Notes under the pieces: model-generated | Seen by the model: only the letters and a program-made list of their open reading frames with translations | The model's database searches: none | Told to the model about the DNA's origin: nothing | In this document: positions 37,221 to 45,426 of the stretch, piece by piece | Numbering within the stretch: position 1 is the stretch's first letter | Layout of the letters: each line of letters begins with the position of its first letter | Made by a program: the position numbers and the translations under genes | NCBI GenBank assembly: GCA_022781445.1 | Contig: JALETQ010000017.1 | Location: 85,582-149,581 of the forward strand | Direction of reading: 5' to 3' | Origin: Prevotella sp. | Lineage (GTDB): Bacteria > Bacteroidota > Bacteroidia > Bacteroidales > Bacteroidaceae | Length of the DNA: 64,000 bases

Positions 37221-37400
37221 ATGACAGCACAAGAATATTATGAGAAAGGTAACGAGTTTCGCCAAAAACAGATGTGGCATGAAGCTCTCAACCATTATAT
37301 GGCTGCCATCGAATTAGATCCCGACAGTCCGGCTGTTCAGGCAAAAGAGATGGTGGAAAACATATTAAACTACTATTGTAAAGAGATGTATAATCCTTAA
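37221..37400 (+). CDS. Small TPR-like protein
   Basis: This 59-residue protein starts MTAQEYYEKGNEFRQKQMW and forms a single TPR-like helix pair (HEALNHYMAAIELDPDSPAV), then EMVENILNYYCKEMYNP. The acidic/aromatic pattern of W-x-x-A-L-x-x-Y-x-x-A-I-x-L-x-P is a clear TPR consensus. It sits 98 bases before the ferredoxin subunit of the 2-oxoacid oxidoreductase, in the same direction. From memory such a small TPR gene often precedes this operon in Bacteroidetes, so it may be part of it, perhaps as an assembly or interaction factor. That role is an inference. Confidence 0.8.
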   Translation: MTAQEYYEKGNEFRQKQMWHEALNHYMAAIELDPDSPAVQAKEMVENILNYYCKEMYNP

Positions 37401-37498
37401 TAACCAATGACTTTTCTGTTATCAGGAAGTATATGCATTGCCAAAAGCCCTACAGCAGCAGACAGCAAGTGTGACGAATGATGACGGGAGGTCGCAAA

Positions 37499-37741
37499 AT
37501 GAAAAGCATTATGAGTAAAATTAAAGGAGCCATCGTGATCAACACCGAAAGGTGTAAGGGATGCCTGTTATGCGCCATCGCTTGCCCGAAAGACGTGATT
37601 GCGGTAGGAAAGAAGGTGAACGTGAACGGCTACGCCTACGTACAGCCTGTTAGAATGGATGATTGTATCGGATGCGCTTCGTGCGGGATAGTTTGTCCCG
37701 ACGGATGTATTACCGTTTACAAGAAAAAAATGGAGGACTAA
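37499..37741 (+). CDS. 2-oxoacid:ferredoxin oxidoreductase, ferredoxin-like delta subunit
   Basis: This 80-residue protein has two 4Fe-4S clusters. The first motif is CKGCLLCAIACP and the second CIGCASCGIVCP, each C-x2-C-x2-C-x3-CP. It passes electrons from the thiamine enzyme to ferredoxin. I choose the ATG at 37499 because GGGAGGT lies 7 bases before it; the ATG at 37478 and the one at 37511 are alternatives. The alpha subunit follows 3 bases later. Confidence 0.93.
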   Translation: MKSIMSKIKGAIVINTERCKGCLLCAIACPKDVIAVGKKVNVNGYAYVQPVRMDDCIGCASCGIVCPDGCITVYKKKMED

Positions 37742-37744
37742 GAC

Positions 37745-38830
37745 ATGGCAGAAAAAGAAGTAACTTTGATGAAAGGCAACGAGGCCATCGCCCACGCTGC
37801 CATCCGCTGTGGAACTGACGGATATTTCGGATATCCCATTACACCACAAAGTGAAGTGATTGAATCGTTGGCAGAACTCAAACCATGGGAAACCACAGGT
37901 ATGGTTGTGCTGCAGGCTGAGAGCGAAGTGGCATCCATCAACATGGTTTATGGTGCTGCCGGTGCCGGAAAGCGTGCGCTTACTTCATCGTCGAGTCCCG
38001 GTGTGGCTCTCATGCAAGAAGGTATTTCCTACTTGGCAGGTGCCGAATTGCCCGGTGTATTTGTGAACGTACAACGTGGCGGTCCCGGTTTGGGAACCAT
38101 TCAGCCTTCTCAAGGCGACTATTTCCAAGCGACCCGCGGTGGTGGCAATGGCGACTATTATGTCATTACATTGGCTCCTGCATCGGTTCAGGAAATGGCC
38201 GACTTCGTTGATCTGGCTTTTGAACTTGCTTTCAAATATCGTAACCCTGCCTGCATCCTCAGCGACGGAATCATCGGACAGATGATGGAAAAAGTTGTTT
38301 TGCCTCCTTTCAAGCCCCGTCGTACTGAAGAGGAGATCAAGAAAGAATGCCCGTGGGCCACTTTCGGAAGATCTGCCAAACGCGATCCCAACATCATTAC
38401 GTCACTGGAACTGCAACCCGAAGTGATGGAAACCCGCAACATCGCATTGCAAAAGAAATATGATGAAATCCGCGCCAATGAGGTTCGTTATGAAACAACT
38501 CTCTGCGACGATGCCGATTACATCATCGTAGCTTTCGGCAGTGCTGCCCGTATTTCAGAGAAAGCCATCGAAAATGCACGCGAAGAAGGAATCAAAGTAG
38601 GTCTGTTCCGTCCTATCACCGTATGGCCTTTCCCCACAAATGAAATCGCAGAGATGGCTCGCGGAAAGAAAGGTGTGCTCGTAGCTGAAATCAATGCCGG
38701 ACAGATGGTTGAAGATGTGAAGCTGGCTATCAACGGCGAAGTTCCCGTTGAGTACTACGGACGCTTGGGCGGTATGGTGCCTGAGCCCGAAGAAATTGTG
38801 AACGCATTGAAAACTAAATTGATGAAGTAA
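37745..38830 (+). CDS. vorB: 2-oxoacid:ferredoxin oxidoreductase, alpha subunit
   Basis: This 361-residue subunit carries the pyrimidine-binding part of the thiamine enzyme (GYPITPQSEVIESLAEL near residues 27-43, then ALTSSSSPGVALMQEGISYL) and a transketolase C-terminal-like domain (GLFRPITVWPFPTNEI, VLVAEINAGQMVEDV). It oxidises a branched-chain 2-oxoacid or 2-oxoglutarate with CoA and ferredoxin, making acyl-CoA. In Bacteroidetes this type is usually named VorB; Vor and Kor cannot be separated by eye. It is the second gene of a four-gene set spaced by 1-29 bases. Confidence 0.92.
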   Translation: MAEKEVTLMKGNEAIAHAAIRCGTDGYFGYPITPQSEVIESLAELKPWETTGMVVLQAESEVASINMVYGAAGAGKRALTSSSSPGVALMQEGISYLAGAELPGVFVNVQRGGPGLGTIQPSQGDYFQATRGGGNGDYYVITLAPASVQEMADFVDLAFELAFKYRNPACILSDGIIGQMMEKVVLPPFKPRRTEEEIKKECPWATFGRSAKRDPNIITSLELQPEVMETRNIALQKKYDEIRANEVRYETTLCDDADYIIVAFGSAARISEKAIENAREEGIKVGLFRPITVWPFPTNEIAEMARGKKGVLVAEINAGQMVEDVKLAINGEVPVEYYGRLGGMVPEPEEIVNALKTKLMK

Positions 38831-38831
38831 G

Positions 38832-39602
38832 ATGGAAGACAACAAGATAATTGCACCGGAAAACCTGGTGTATGAGAAACCGAAGTTGATGAACGATGTG
38901 AACATGCACTATTGCCCGGGCTGTTCCCACGGTGTCGTTCACAAACTCGTTGCAGAAGTAATCGAAGAAATGGGCATGAGCGACAAAGCCGTCGGCGTAT
39001 CACCTGTTGGTTGTGCCGTATTTGCTTATCGCTATATCGACATCGACTGGCAAGAAGCTGCTCACGGACGTGCTCCTGCCGTAGCCACCGGTATCAAACG
39101 CGTATGGCCCGACCGCCTCGTTTTCACCTACCAAGGTGACGGTGACTTGGCCTGTATCGGTACTGCCGAGTCCATCCACGCCCTCAACCGTGGCGAAAAC
39201 ATTGTCATCATCTTCATCAACAACGCCATTTATGGCATGACCGGTGGACAGATGGCTCCTACCACACTGCTCGGACAAAAGACCGCCACCTGTCCTTATG
39301 GCCGCGATCCCCAACTCCACGGCTATCCTTTGAAGTTCTCCGAAATCGCAGCAAACCTCCAAGGAACCTGCTATGTGACACGCCAAAGCGTTGAAAGCGT
39401 TCCTTCCATCCGTAAGGCCAAGAAAGCTCTCCGAAAAGCATTCGAAGCTTCGATGGCAGGCAAAGGCTCTTGCTTGGTTGAATTCGTGGCAACTTGCAAC
39501 AGCGGTTGGAAACTTACTCCGGGCAAGGCCAATGAATGGATGAAGGAAAATATGTTCCCATTCTACGAGAAGAATGACCTCAAGGACGAAACCGGTATGT
39601 AA
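38832..39602 (+). CDS. 2-oxoacid:ferredoxin oxidoreductase, thiamine pyrophosphate-binding beta subunit
   Basis: This 256-residue subunit binds TPP. Key motifs are YCPGCSHGVVHKL near the start (cysteines C25/C28-type), the magnesium-TPP motif GDGDLACIGTAESIHALNRGENIVIIFINNAIYGMTGGQ, and the conserved GRAPAVATGIKR. It starts one base after the alpha subunit stop. Together with the alpha, gamma and ferredoxin subunits it forms a complete anaerobic 2-oxoacid dehydrogenase of the KorAB/VorABCD class. Confidence 0.93.
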   Translation: MEDNKIIAPENLVYEKPKLMNDVNMHYCPGCSHGVVHKLVAEVIEEMGMSDKAVGVSPVGCAVFAYRYIDIDWQEAAHGRAPAVATGIKRVWPDRLVFTYQGDGDLACIGTAESIHALNRGENIVIIFINNAIYGMTGGQMAPTTLLGQKTATCPYGRDPQLHGYPLKFSEIAANLQGTCYVTRQSVESVPSIRKAKKALRKAFEASMAGKGSCLVEFVATCNSGWKLTPGKANEWMKENMFPFYEKNDLKDETGM

Positions 39603-39631
39603 TCTCATCGATAATCTTAAAAGTAGAAACA

Positions 39632-40174
39632 ATGAAAAAAGAAATAATCATCAGTGGCTTCGGAGGACAAGGTGTTCTCTCGATGGGAAAGATTCTGGCA
39701 TATTCCGGATTGATGGAAGATAAAGAAGTTACGTGGATGCCGGCTTACGGTCCCGAACAACGTGGCGGTACTGCCAACGTTACCGTGATTGTCAGCGACG
39801 AAAGAGTTTCTTCTCCCATCTTGAGCAAATACGATATCGCCATCGTTCTCAATCAACCGTCATTGAACAAGTTCGAACCCAAAATCAAACCCGGCGGTAT
39901 CCTTATCTACGACGGAAACGGTATCATCAATCCTCCCACCCGTAAGGACATTGAAGTATATCGCATCAATGCAATGGACAAAGCCGTAGAGATGAAGAAC
40001 ACCAAGATTTTCAACATGATTGTCTTGGGCGGACTGCTCGGTGTATGTCCCATCGTGAGTGATGCCGGTTTGGAAAAGGCTCTCTATAAGACACTTCCCG
40101 AACGTCACCACGGACTGATTCCCCTGAATATGGAAGCTGTGGCCGAAGGAAAGAAAATCATGGAAAAACAATAA
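39632..40174 (+). CDS. 2-oxoacid:ferredoxin oxidoreductase, gamma subunit
   Basis: This 180-residue subunit has the POR/KOR gamma domain: GFGGQGVLSMGKILAYSGL at the N-terminus, PAYGPEQRGGTANVTVIVSD, the hydrophobic core DIAIVLNQPSLNKFEPKIKPGG, and the closing AGLEKALYKTLPERHHGLIPLN. It is the last gene of the operon, followed 22 bases later by an intrinsic terminator. Confidence 0.94.
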   Translation: MKKEIIISGFGGQGVLSMGKILAYSGLMEDKEVTWMPAYGPEQRGGTANVTVIVSDERVSSPILSKYDIAIVLNQPSLNKFEPKIKPGGILIYDGNGIINPPTRKDIEVYRINAMDKAVEMKNTKIFNMIVLGGLLGVCPIVSDAGLEKALYKTLPERHHGLIPLNMEAVAEGKKIMEKQ

Positions 40175-40196
40175 TTGTTTTTCAAACAATCTCAGA

Positions 40197-40230
40197 AGGG
40201 ATGTATCACACCAGGATACATCCCTTTTTT
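40197..40230 (+). terminator. 2-oxoacid oxidoreductase operon terminator
   Basis: AGGGATGTATC (40197-40207) pairs perfectly with 40215-40225 around a 7-base loop, followed by six T. Confidence 0.95.
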
Positions 40231-40500
40231 AGTGCGGTTCACTTACGAAAACGGGAAAGACACGAAGACGGAAGTATCCACTTTCAAAGGAACATCCCTT
40301 CAAAAAAGTAACGTCACCACAGCACATCTTTTACCCAAGCCGGTCATCAGAAACCGGGCTGGTCTGCTCTATTGTCGGGCAGATTGCTTGTAGGATTTGT
40401 CGAAGACATAGCAGAAATGCGTCAAGACAAGACGAAAGACAAGACATACATATTCTTGAAATACGGTAAAGGAACACCATGAACAGGATGAGCCTTAATT

Positions 40501-40697
40501 CCAACCGGTCATAAGGATCCGGGGCGGTTTCGTTTGATTGCCGGGCAGATGAGATGAGGTGTCCGTTTGTTGTATTCGTAGTGGACTACGGCAAAACAAG
40601 TCAACAGACAAAATACCGGCAATCAAACGCAACCGGACGGAAAGTGTTATGAACGGGTATGATATGTGAAATTAAGCGATACTATGACTGATTGGGG
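40501..40697 (+). repeat. Dispersed palindromic element, copy B
   Basis: This copy is colinear with copy A: CCAACCGGTCATAAGG at the left, CGGTTTCGTTTGATTG, the apical TTCGTAGTGGACTACGGCAA, GGACGGAAAGTGTTATGAACGG, and ATGACTGATTGGGG at the right. The rest of the 40231-41063 spacer holds only the inverted repeat and promoter listed separately. Confidence 0.8.
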
Positions 40698-40800
40698 TCA
40701 TTCTACAATTTGATGATCGATTGGAAAGACATACCGGACACGAACCGACAGGTTAAATTTCTGCTCTTTTTTTAATGAAGACAGTGCCTAATATGGTTTA

Positions 40801-40828
40801 TATGCTCAAATTTACAAATTTGAGCATA
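40801..40828. promoter_or_regulatory. Perfect 13-bp inverted repeat upstream of the LRR gene promoter (possible operator)
   Basis: TATGCTCAAATTT at 40801-40813 and its perfect complement at 40816-40828 are separated by two bases. It ends 17 bases before the TTTG of the promoter. There is no T-run after it and no gene ending here, so an operator for a dimeric regulator fits better than a terminator. Confidence 0.65.
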
Positions 40829-40845
40829 TGCAATCCCGAAAACCC

Positions 40846-40875
40846 TTTGAGTGAAAGGTTTATTATATATATTTG
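40846..40875 (+). promoter_or_regulatory. Promoter of the leucine-rich surface protein
   Basis: TTTG (40846-40849), 18 bases, TATATTTG (40868-40875). This implies a leader of about 180 bases before the ATG at 41064, long for this window. Confidence 0.7.
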
Positions 40876-41063
40876 CAAAAAACTCAAACATCCAAATTAT
40901 GGTTTTATGGAGGATAGAAAAACAAACCGGCAACCATCGGATATCATCAACAAGACCATGAGAACGGCATACCCAAACCATCATGAAAATCTTAACGGAT
41001 AGCAATATCCATCACCAAAGATGTCTCACAATACTCAAATAAACTCATAAATTTTGTAGAATC

Positions 41064-43301
41064 ATGAAACACTTATTACTGACATTATGCGCCTTCCTCA
41101 TTTGCCTGTCAGGCAACGTGGCACAAGCGCAAGGACTTACCAACGATGTGATTAAGATTAAGGTTAACAAAAAGGCAGGAGAACAAATCAAACTCTACAT
41201 GGAAGCCGAAGGAGATGTCACCATCGAAGGAGTAAGCAACGGAGATGATTTCAAGACAGCCCTCGACATCAGCTACACTTTGACAGCCCAAGAAGTGCAA
41301 GTAAAAGGAAGTGTAAAAAGGTTCAAGTGTATTGAAAACAAGGTAACGAGCTTTGATGCACACGATCATCCCACATTGGCAGACATCGAGTTGCAAAAGA
41401 ATGAAATAACAAAATTGATTCTCGAAAACTGCCCGAATGTGTTCTGGCTGAACTTCGGCGACAACAATGTGAGCGAATACCGCATCAGCGGTCTGCCACT
41501 CCTCGAAACCCTTTATTTCAAGAACAATCGGGTGAGCAAGATTGACCTTTCCCAATTTCCTTTATTGAGAAGGGTAATCTGCGAGAATAATCTCATTACC
41601 GAAAAGAACATGGAAGAGATGGTGGAAGGCATTGCCGACCGAACAGGCAAAGATGCGATGGGTTTGTTTTATGCCACTTATCCCGCCATCAATGACAATA
41701 ACGTGCTCAATGCCGTAAGTTCAGCCATCCTGAAGGGCAAAAACTGGCAGCCCTATATCCGTGAAGGTAACCTTTGGGTTTACGATCCGGGACGCGACGT
41801 ATCCGATGCCATCGTCCTCAACACCAATAAGAAGAAAGGTGACAAAATCACTCTCAAGCTGAGCGGCAAGGACAAGCCTCGGTTCTACGGCATCGGAAAC
41901 CCGGAATCATTTGCCGACGGAGAAGCCGTGACCTACGATATCACCTCACCTTGGATAGTCATACGAGGTGAACTGACCGGCTTCGATTGCGAAAACGAAG
42001 GAATCATTACGATCAATGCTGCAACAAATGCCACCCTGCAGACACTCAGGGTACAGAATGACATCACGGAGAAAATAGACGTAAGGGAATGTAAACAACT
42101 GAAAACACTGTCGTGCGACAGCAACCGGCTGTCCGAACTGAAGTACAACGGCTTGCCCCAACTGTCGAAACTGTCGTGCAAAGGCAATCGAATCCTTTCC
42201 GCCACCCTATCCGATCTTCCCAACCTTGAGCAGTTCGATTGTTCACAGAATGTAATCAGCACGCTGGAACTCGACAAGGTTCCGATACTGAACCGCCTGG
42301 AATGCCACGAGAATCAGTTACGCGGCAAAGCAATCGACGACATCATCGAGCATCTGCCCACGTTTACGGGCGAGCAGAAAGGGTCGCTGTACGTTTTGAA
42401 CAGCGATGAAGATGAAAACACGGAGCTGAACCTTTGCAACACCATACAGGTAAAGGCTCTTCGGGAAAAAGGATGGAAAGTTTACCATCTGTCAGAGGGC
42501 AAATGGGTGGAATATGAAGGAAGCGAACCGATGAAGCCCGCCATCATCAAGATGACGACGGCAAGAGAAAAAGGCGGCTGGCTCCTGTTGCTCATCAAAT
42601 CTTACGGCAATGTGACCATCAATGGTGTCAGCGACCCCGAATTGTTCATCAACGGTGATGCTTGTCTGTATACGTTGAACGGGCAGGAAGTGACCGTCGA
42701 AGGCGACATCACCTACTTCGACTGCAGCAACAACGAGCTGAAATCTCTGGAACTGACCGACTGTGTTCTTCTCAAGGAATTGTCGTGCTACGACAACGAA
42801 CTTCAAAAGATCAAGTTCGACAACTGTACGTCACTCTCCAATGTCGTCTGCGAAAAGAACAAGATACAGGCACCCGAAATGCAATTACTCGTCGACGGAC
42901 TGCCCGACAGGAACGGAGACGAGCAAGGAAGGGTAAACCTATACAACGCCGATTCGTATAAGGAATTCAACCAATGCAGCACCGAACAGGTGGAAGCTTT
43001 GCACCGCAAGAATTGGGAAGTGTTCCAAACAGTCGACGGATATGTTGAAACTTATGAAGGACTGACACTGGCGGTACAAGCCGTGACGGACGCTGCCTTC
43101 ACCATCCGTGTCGATCGGGCGGGCATTACAATATCGGGCGCACCGGCACATGCCGTCATCGAACTCTATAACATCAACGGAGAGAGACTCCGCACACTGT
43201 CCGGAGATGCCGAAGGACATGCCACGATCGGCACCGAAGGACTATCGCCCCACCATTACATTCTGAGAGTGGGCAACAACGCTTACAAGGTTATTCTTTA
43301 G
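41064..43301 (+). CDS. Secreted leucine-rich repeat protein with type IX sorting tail
   Basis: This 745-residue surface or secreted protein begins with a signal peptide (MKHLLLTLCAFLICLSGNVA, then QAQ). The body is three tandem modules of about 215-230 residues, each a beta-rich head (IKIKVNKKAGEQIKLYM; IVLNTNKKKGDKITLKL; IIKMTTAREKGGWLLLL), a run of Cys-containing leucine-rich repeats (LSCDSNRLSEL, LECHENQL, LSCYDNELQKI) and an alpha-beta tail ending with a W (GKNW, EKGW, RKNW). The last 75 residues form a type IX secretion C-terminal domain (IELYNINGERLRTLSG, HHYILRVGNNAYKVIL). The repeats resemble InlJ-like adhesins of Porphyromonas. It has its own promoter with a possible operator, and a terminator. 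Confidence 0.88.
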   Translation: MKHLLLTLCAFLICLSGNVAQAQGLTNDVIKIKVNKKAGEQIKLYMEAEGDVTIEGVSNGDDFKTALDISYTLTAQEVQVKGSVKRFKCIENKVTSFDAHDHPTLADIELQKNEITKLILENCPNVFWLNFGDNNVSEYRISGLPLLETLYFKNNRVSKIDLSQFPLLRRVICENNLITEKNMEEMVEGIADRTGKDAMGLFYATYPAINDNNVLNAVSSAILKGKNWQPYIREGNLWVYDPGRDVSDAIVLNTNKKKGDKITLKLSGKDKPRFYGIGNPESFADGEAVTYDITSPWIVIRGELTGFDCENEGIITINAATNATLQTLRVQNDITEKIDVRECKQLKTLSCDSNRLSELKYNGLPQLSKLSCKGNRILSATLSDLPNLEQFDCSQNVISTLELDKVPILNRLECHENQLRGKAIDDIIEHLPTFTGEQKGSLYVLNSDEDENTELNLCNTIQVKALREKGWKVYHLSEGKWVEYEGSEPMKPAIIKMTTAREKGGWLLLLIKSYGNVTINGVSDPELFINGDACLYTLNGQEVTVEGDITYFDCSNNELKSLELTDCVLLKELSCYDNELQKIKFDNCTSLSNVVCEKNKIQAPEMQLLVDGLPDRNGDEQGRVNLYNADSYKEFNQCSTEQVEALHRKNWEVFQTVDGYVETYEGLTLAVQAVTDAAFTIRVDRAGITISGAPAHAVIELYNINGERLRTLSGDAEGHATIGTEGLSPHHYILRVGNNAYKVIL

Positions 43302-43356
43302 TATTATATTTATTAAACTGCTCTTATGGTAGTCACTAACTACTCATAAGCTTGTG

Positions 43357-43394
43357 CGGACTGTCTGTGTGAACAGGCGGTCCGTTTTCTTTTT
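43357..43394 (+). terminator. Terminator of the leucine-rich protein gene
   Basis: An 11-bp stem (43357-43367 with 43374-43384, with G-U pairs), 6-base loop, then TTTTCTTTTT. The remaining bases up to slyD hold the slyD promoter only. Confidence 0.85.
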
Positions 43395-43554
43395 CCCCAC
43401 CCGGAAAACCCGGTCGGCAGGAAGACACCGGCAACCTGCAACAGGTAAGAAGAATGTCATTCTCCCGAGTCTGCCTGCATCGTCCGGCTCATCGTTTGTC
43501 GTGACAGGCGCATAGCTTTTTGGCACAAAATGCAGGTATTCTTTATTTTATTCG

Positions 43555-43562
43555 TATATTTG
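43555..43562 (+). promoter_or_regulatory. slyD -7 promoter element
   Basis: TATATTTG, 75 bases before the chosen ATG. No TTTG at the right distance upstream. Confidence 0.6.
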
Positions 43563-43636
43563 CAAACCGACAACAGATGCACATTCGGGTATCGTTGCCG
43601 CAAAGAACAAGTATTCATTATCAATATACGTACATC

Positions 43637-44212
43637 ATGGAAATGAGCAACAACCAATTATTCGAAGTCATTTACAAATTATACGCCAAGGACAACGAAG
43701 GTACCGAAATGGTCGAAGAAGCGACCAGAGAACAACCTTTCCAATTCATCAGCGGCATGGGGTTCGCTTTGGAAGCCTTTGAAAGCGAGGTGATGCCTCT
43801 CGAAAAAGGCATGTCCTTCGATTTCACCATCGACCGAGACAACGCATACGGCGACATCGACCCGGAGAAAATCGTGGACGTCAGCCGCGACATCTTTGCC
43901 GTCAACGGTCACTTCGACCACGACAACGTGTTCGAAGGAGCCATTCTGCCCCTCATCAACGAAGAGGGCGAACGCTTCTACGGCAAAGTCTTGTCCGTCG
44001 GCGACGAGCAAGTCAAGATGGACTTCAACCACCCCTTGGCAGGCAAGGCCTTGACCTTTGCAGGCGAAGTGGTCGAAAAGCGCGAGGCCACCCAAGAAGA
44101 GATCAACGCCTTGTTGGCTCAGATGAGTGGCGAAGGCTGCGGTTGCGGCAGTTGCAACTGCGACGACGCTTCCGAAGGAGGTTGCGGCTGCGGCTGTGGC
44201 TGCGGTTGCTGA
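43637..44212 (+). CDS. slyD: SlyD-type FKBP peptidyl-prolyl isomerase with Cys-rich tail
   Basis: This 191-residue protein is a folding helper with prolyl isomerase and chaperone activity. The FKBP half (YKLYAKDNEGTEMVEEA, PFQFISGMGFALEAFESEV) encloses an insert-in-flap domain (DIFAVNGHFDHDNVFEGA, VDFNHPLAGKAL-type sequence as MDFNHPLAGKALTFAGEV), the normal SlyD layout. The C-terminus is a Gly/Cys tail of about 25 residues (GEGCGCGSCNCDD then GGCGCGCGCGC), with ten cysteines, suited to binding Ni, Zn or similar ions; in the E. coli protein the equivalent tail is His-rich. I choose 43637 because the 39 upstream residues lack family similarity. Confidence 0.93.
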   Translation: MEMSNNQLFEVIYKLYAKDNEGTEMVEEATREQPFQFISGMGFALEAFESEVMPLEKGMSFDFTIDRDNAYGDIDPEKIVDVSRDIFAVNGHFDHDNVFEGAILPLINEEGERFYGKVLSVGDEQVKMDFNHPLAGKALTFAGEVVEKREATQEEINALLAQMSGEGCGCGSCNCDDASEGGCGCGCGCGC

Positions 44213-44273
44213 CAAGCATCGGCATACCGTTTGGCTTGTCTTCACCGAAGCCTGACCAAACAATACCGACACG

Positions 44274-44322
44274 ACAGATGGCAGGTTGAAGGCGACAGCA
44301 CTCACGCCTGTCATCTGTTTTT
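44274..44322 (+). terminator. slyD terminator
   Basis: A 12-bp stem (44274-44285 with 44307-44318, one G-U) is followed by a T-run at 44318-44322. Confidence 0.8.
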
Positions 44323-44349
44323 CATTCTTCATTCCCAATCCTGCTTATC

Positions 44350-45426
44350 ATGCGAAATACATTCGGAAACCTTTTCACCCTGACAACCTTTGGCGAAAGC
44401 CACGGTGAGGCCATCGGCGGAGTGGTCGACGGGATGCCGGCCGGCATCGACATCGACATGAACTTCATTCAGGCAGAACTCAACCGCCGCCGTCCCGGGC
44501 AGAGTCCGGTCACGACGGCACGCCGCGAGAAAGACGAAGTGGAGTTGCTGAGCGGCATCTTCGAGGGAAAGTCGACCGGCGCCCCCATCTGTTTCATCGT
44601 TCGCAACCACGATGCCCGTCCGGAAGACTACGAGAACCTGCGCCACCTTTTCCGTCCGTCACATGCCGATTACACTTACCATTACAAATACGGCAACCGC
44701 GATTTCCGCGGCGGCGGACGCTCGTCGGCGCGCATCACGCTGAGCCGTTGTGTGGGAGGTGCGCTGGCAAAGCTCGTGTTGCGCAAGACACCCATTCGCA
44801 TTTATGCCTACACCTCGCGCATCGGCAACCTCGCCTTAAGCGAAGACTACAAACGCTATGATGCCTCTCTCGTCGAAAGCAACCCCATGCGTTGCCCCGA
44901 TCCCGAGACGGCACGACAGATGGAAGCCTATGTCAAGGAACTCAAGATGCAGGGCGATTCCACCGGCGGCATCGTCACCTGCGTCATCCAAGGATGCCCT
45001 GCCGGACTGGGTGAGCCTGAGTTTGGCAAGCTCCATGCCGGACTCGGTGCAGCCATGTTGAGCATCAATGCCGTCAAGGGGTTCGAGTATGGAGAAGGAT
45101 TCGGAGGAGCCACCCTGCGCGGCAGCCAGCAAAACGATGCTTTCGTTTACAGGAATGGTGTGATTGCCACCGAAACCAACCACAGCGGAGGCATACAAGG
45201 CGGAATCAGCAACGGAGAGGACATCTATTTCAGAGTGGCCCTCAAGCCAACGCCGACCATCAGCAAGCAGCAGGAAACCATCGACGACCGGGGCAATGCG
45301 GTACGCTTCGCTGCCGGCGGACGACACGACAGCTGCATCGTTCCGCGTGCCGTTCCCATCATCGAGGCCATGGCGGCCATGACCATTCTCGACTACCTCA
45401 TGCTTTCGGAAACCATCAAACTATGA
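44350..45426 (+). CDS. aroC: Chorismate synthase
   Basis: This 358-residue FMN-dependent enzyme makes chorismate from EPSP, the last common step to aromatic amino acids. All signatures are present: [13 protein letters not shown] near the start, [35 protein letters not shown], and the C-terminal [24 protein letters not shown] with the conserved RHD. The length is standard. Its stop overlaps the start of the U32 peptidase gene by ATGA, showing translational coupling. Confidence 0.97.
   Translation: MRNTFGNLFTLTTFGESHGEAIGGVVDGMPAGIDIDMNFIQAELNRRRPGQSPVTTARREKDEVELLSGIFEGKSTGAPICFIVRNHDARPEDYENLRHLFRPSHADYTYHYKYGNRDFRGGGRSSARITLSRCVGGALAKLVLRKTPIRIYAYTSRIGNLALSEDYKRYDASLVESNPMRCPDPETARQMEAYVKELKMQGDSTGGIVTCVIQGCPAGLGEPEFGKLHAGLGAAMLSINAVKGFEYGEGFGGATLRGSQQNDAFVYRNGVIATETNHSGGIQGGISNGEDIYFRVALKPTPTISKQQETIDDRGNAVRFAAGGRHDSCIVPRAVPIIEAMAAMTILDYLMLSETIKL

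Noticed and set aside
40801..40828. Terminator for the inverted repeat
   Set aside because: No gene ends before it on either strand, and no T-run follows.
40775..41002. 75-codon frame upstream of the leucine-rich protein gene
   Set aside because: It runs through the inverted repeat and promoter and shows no protein-like pattern.
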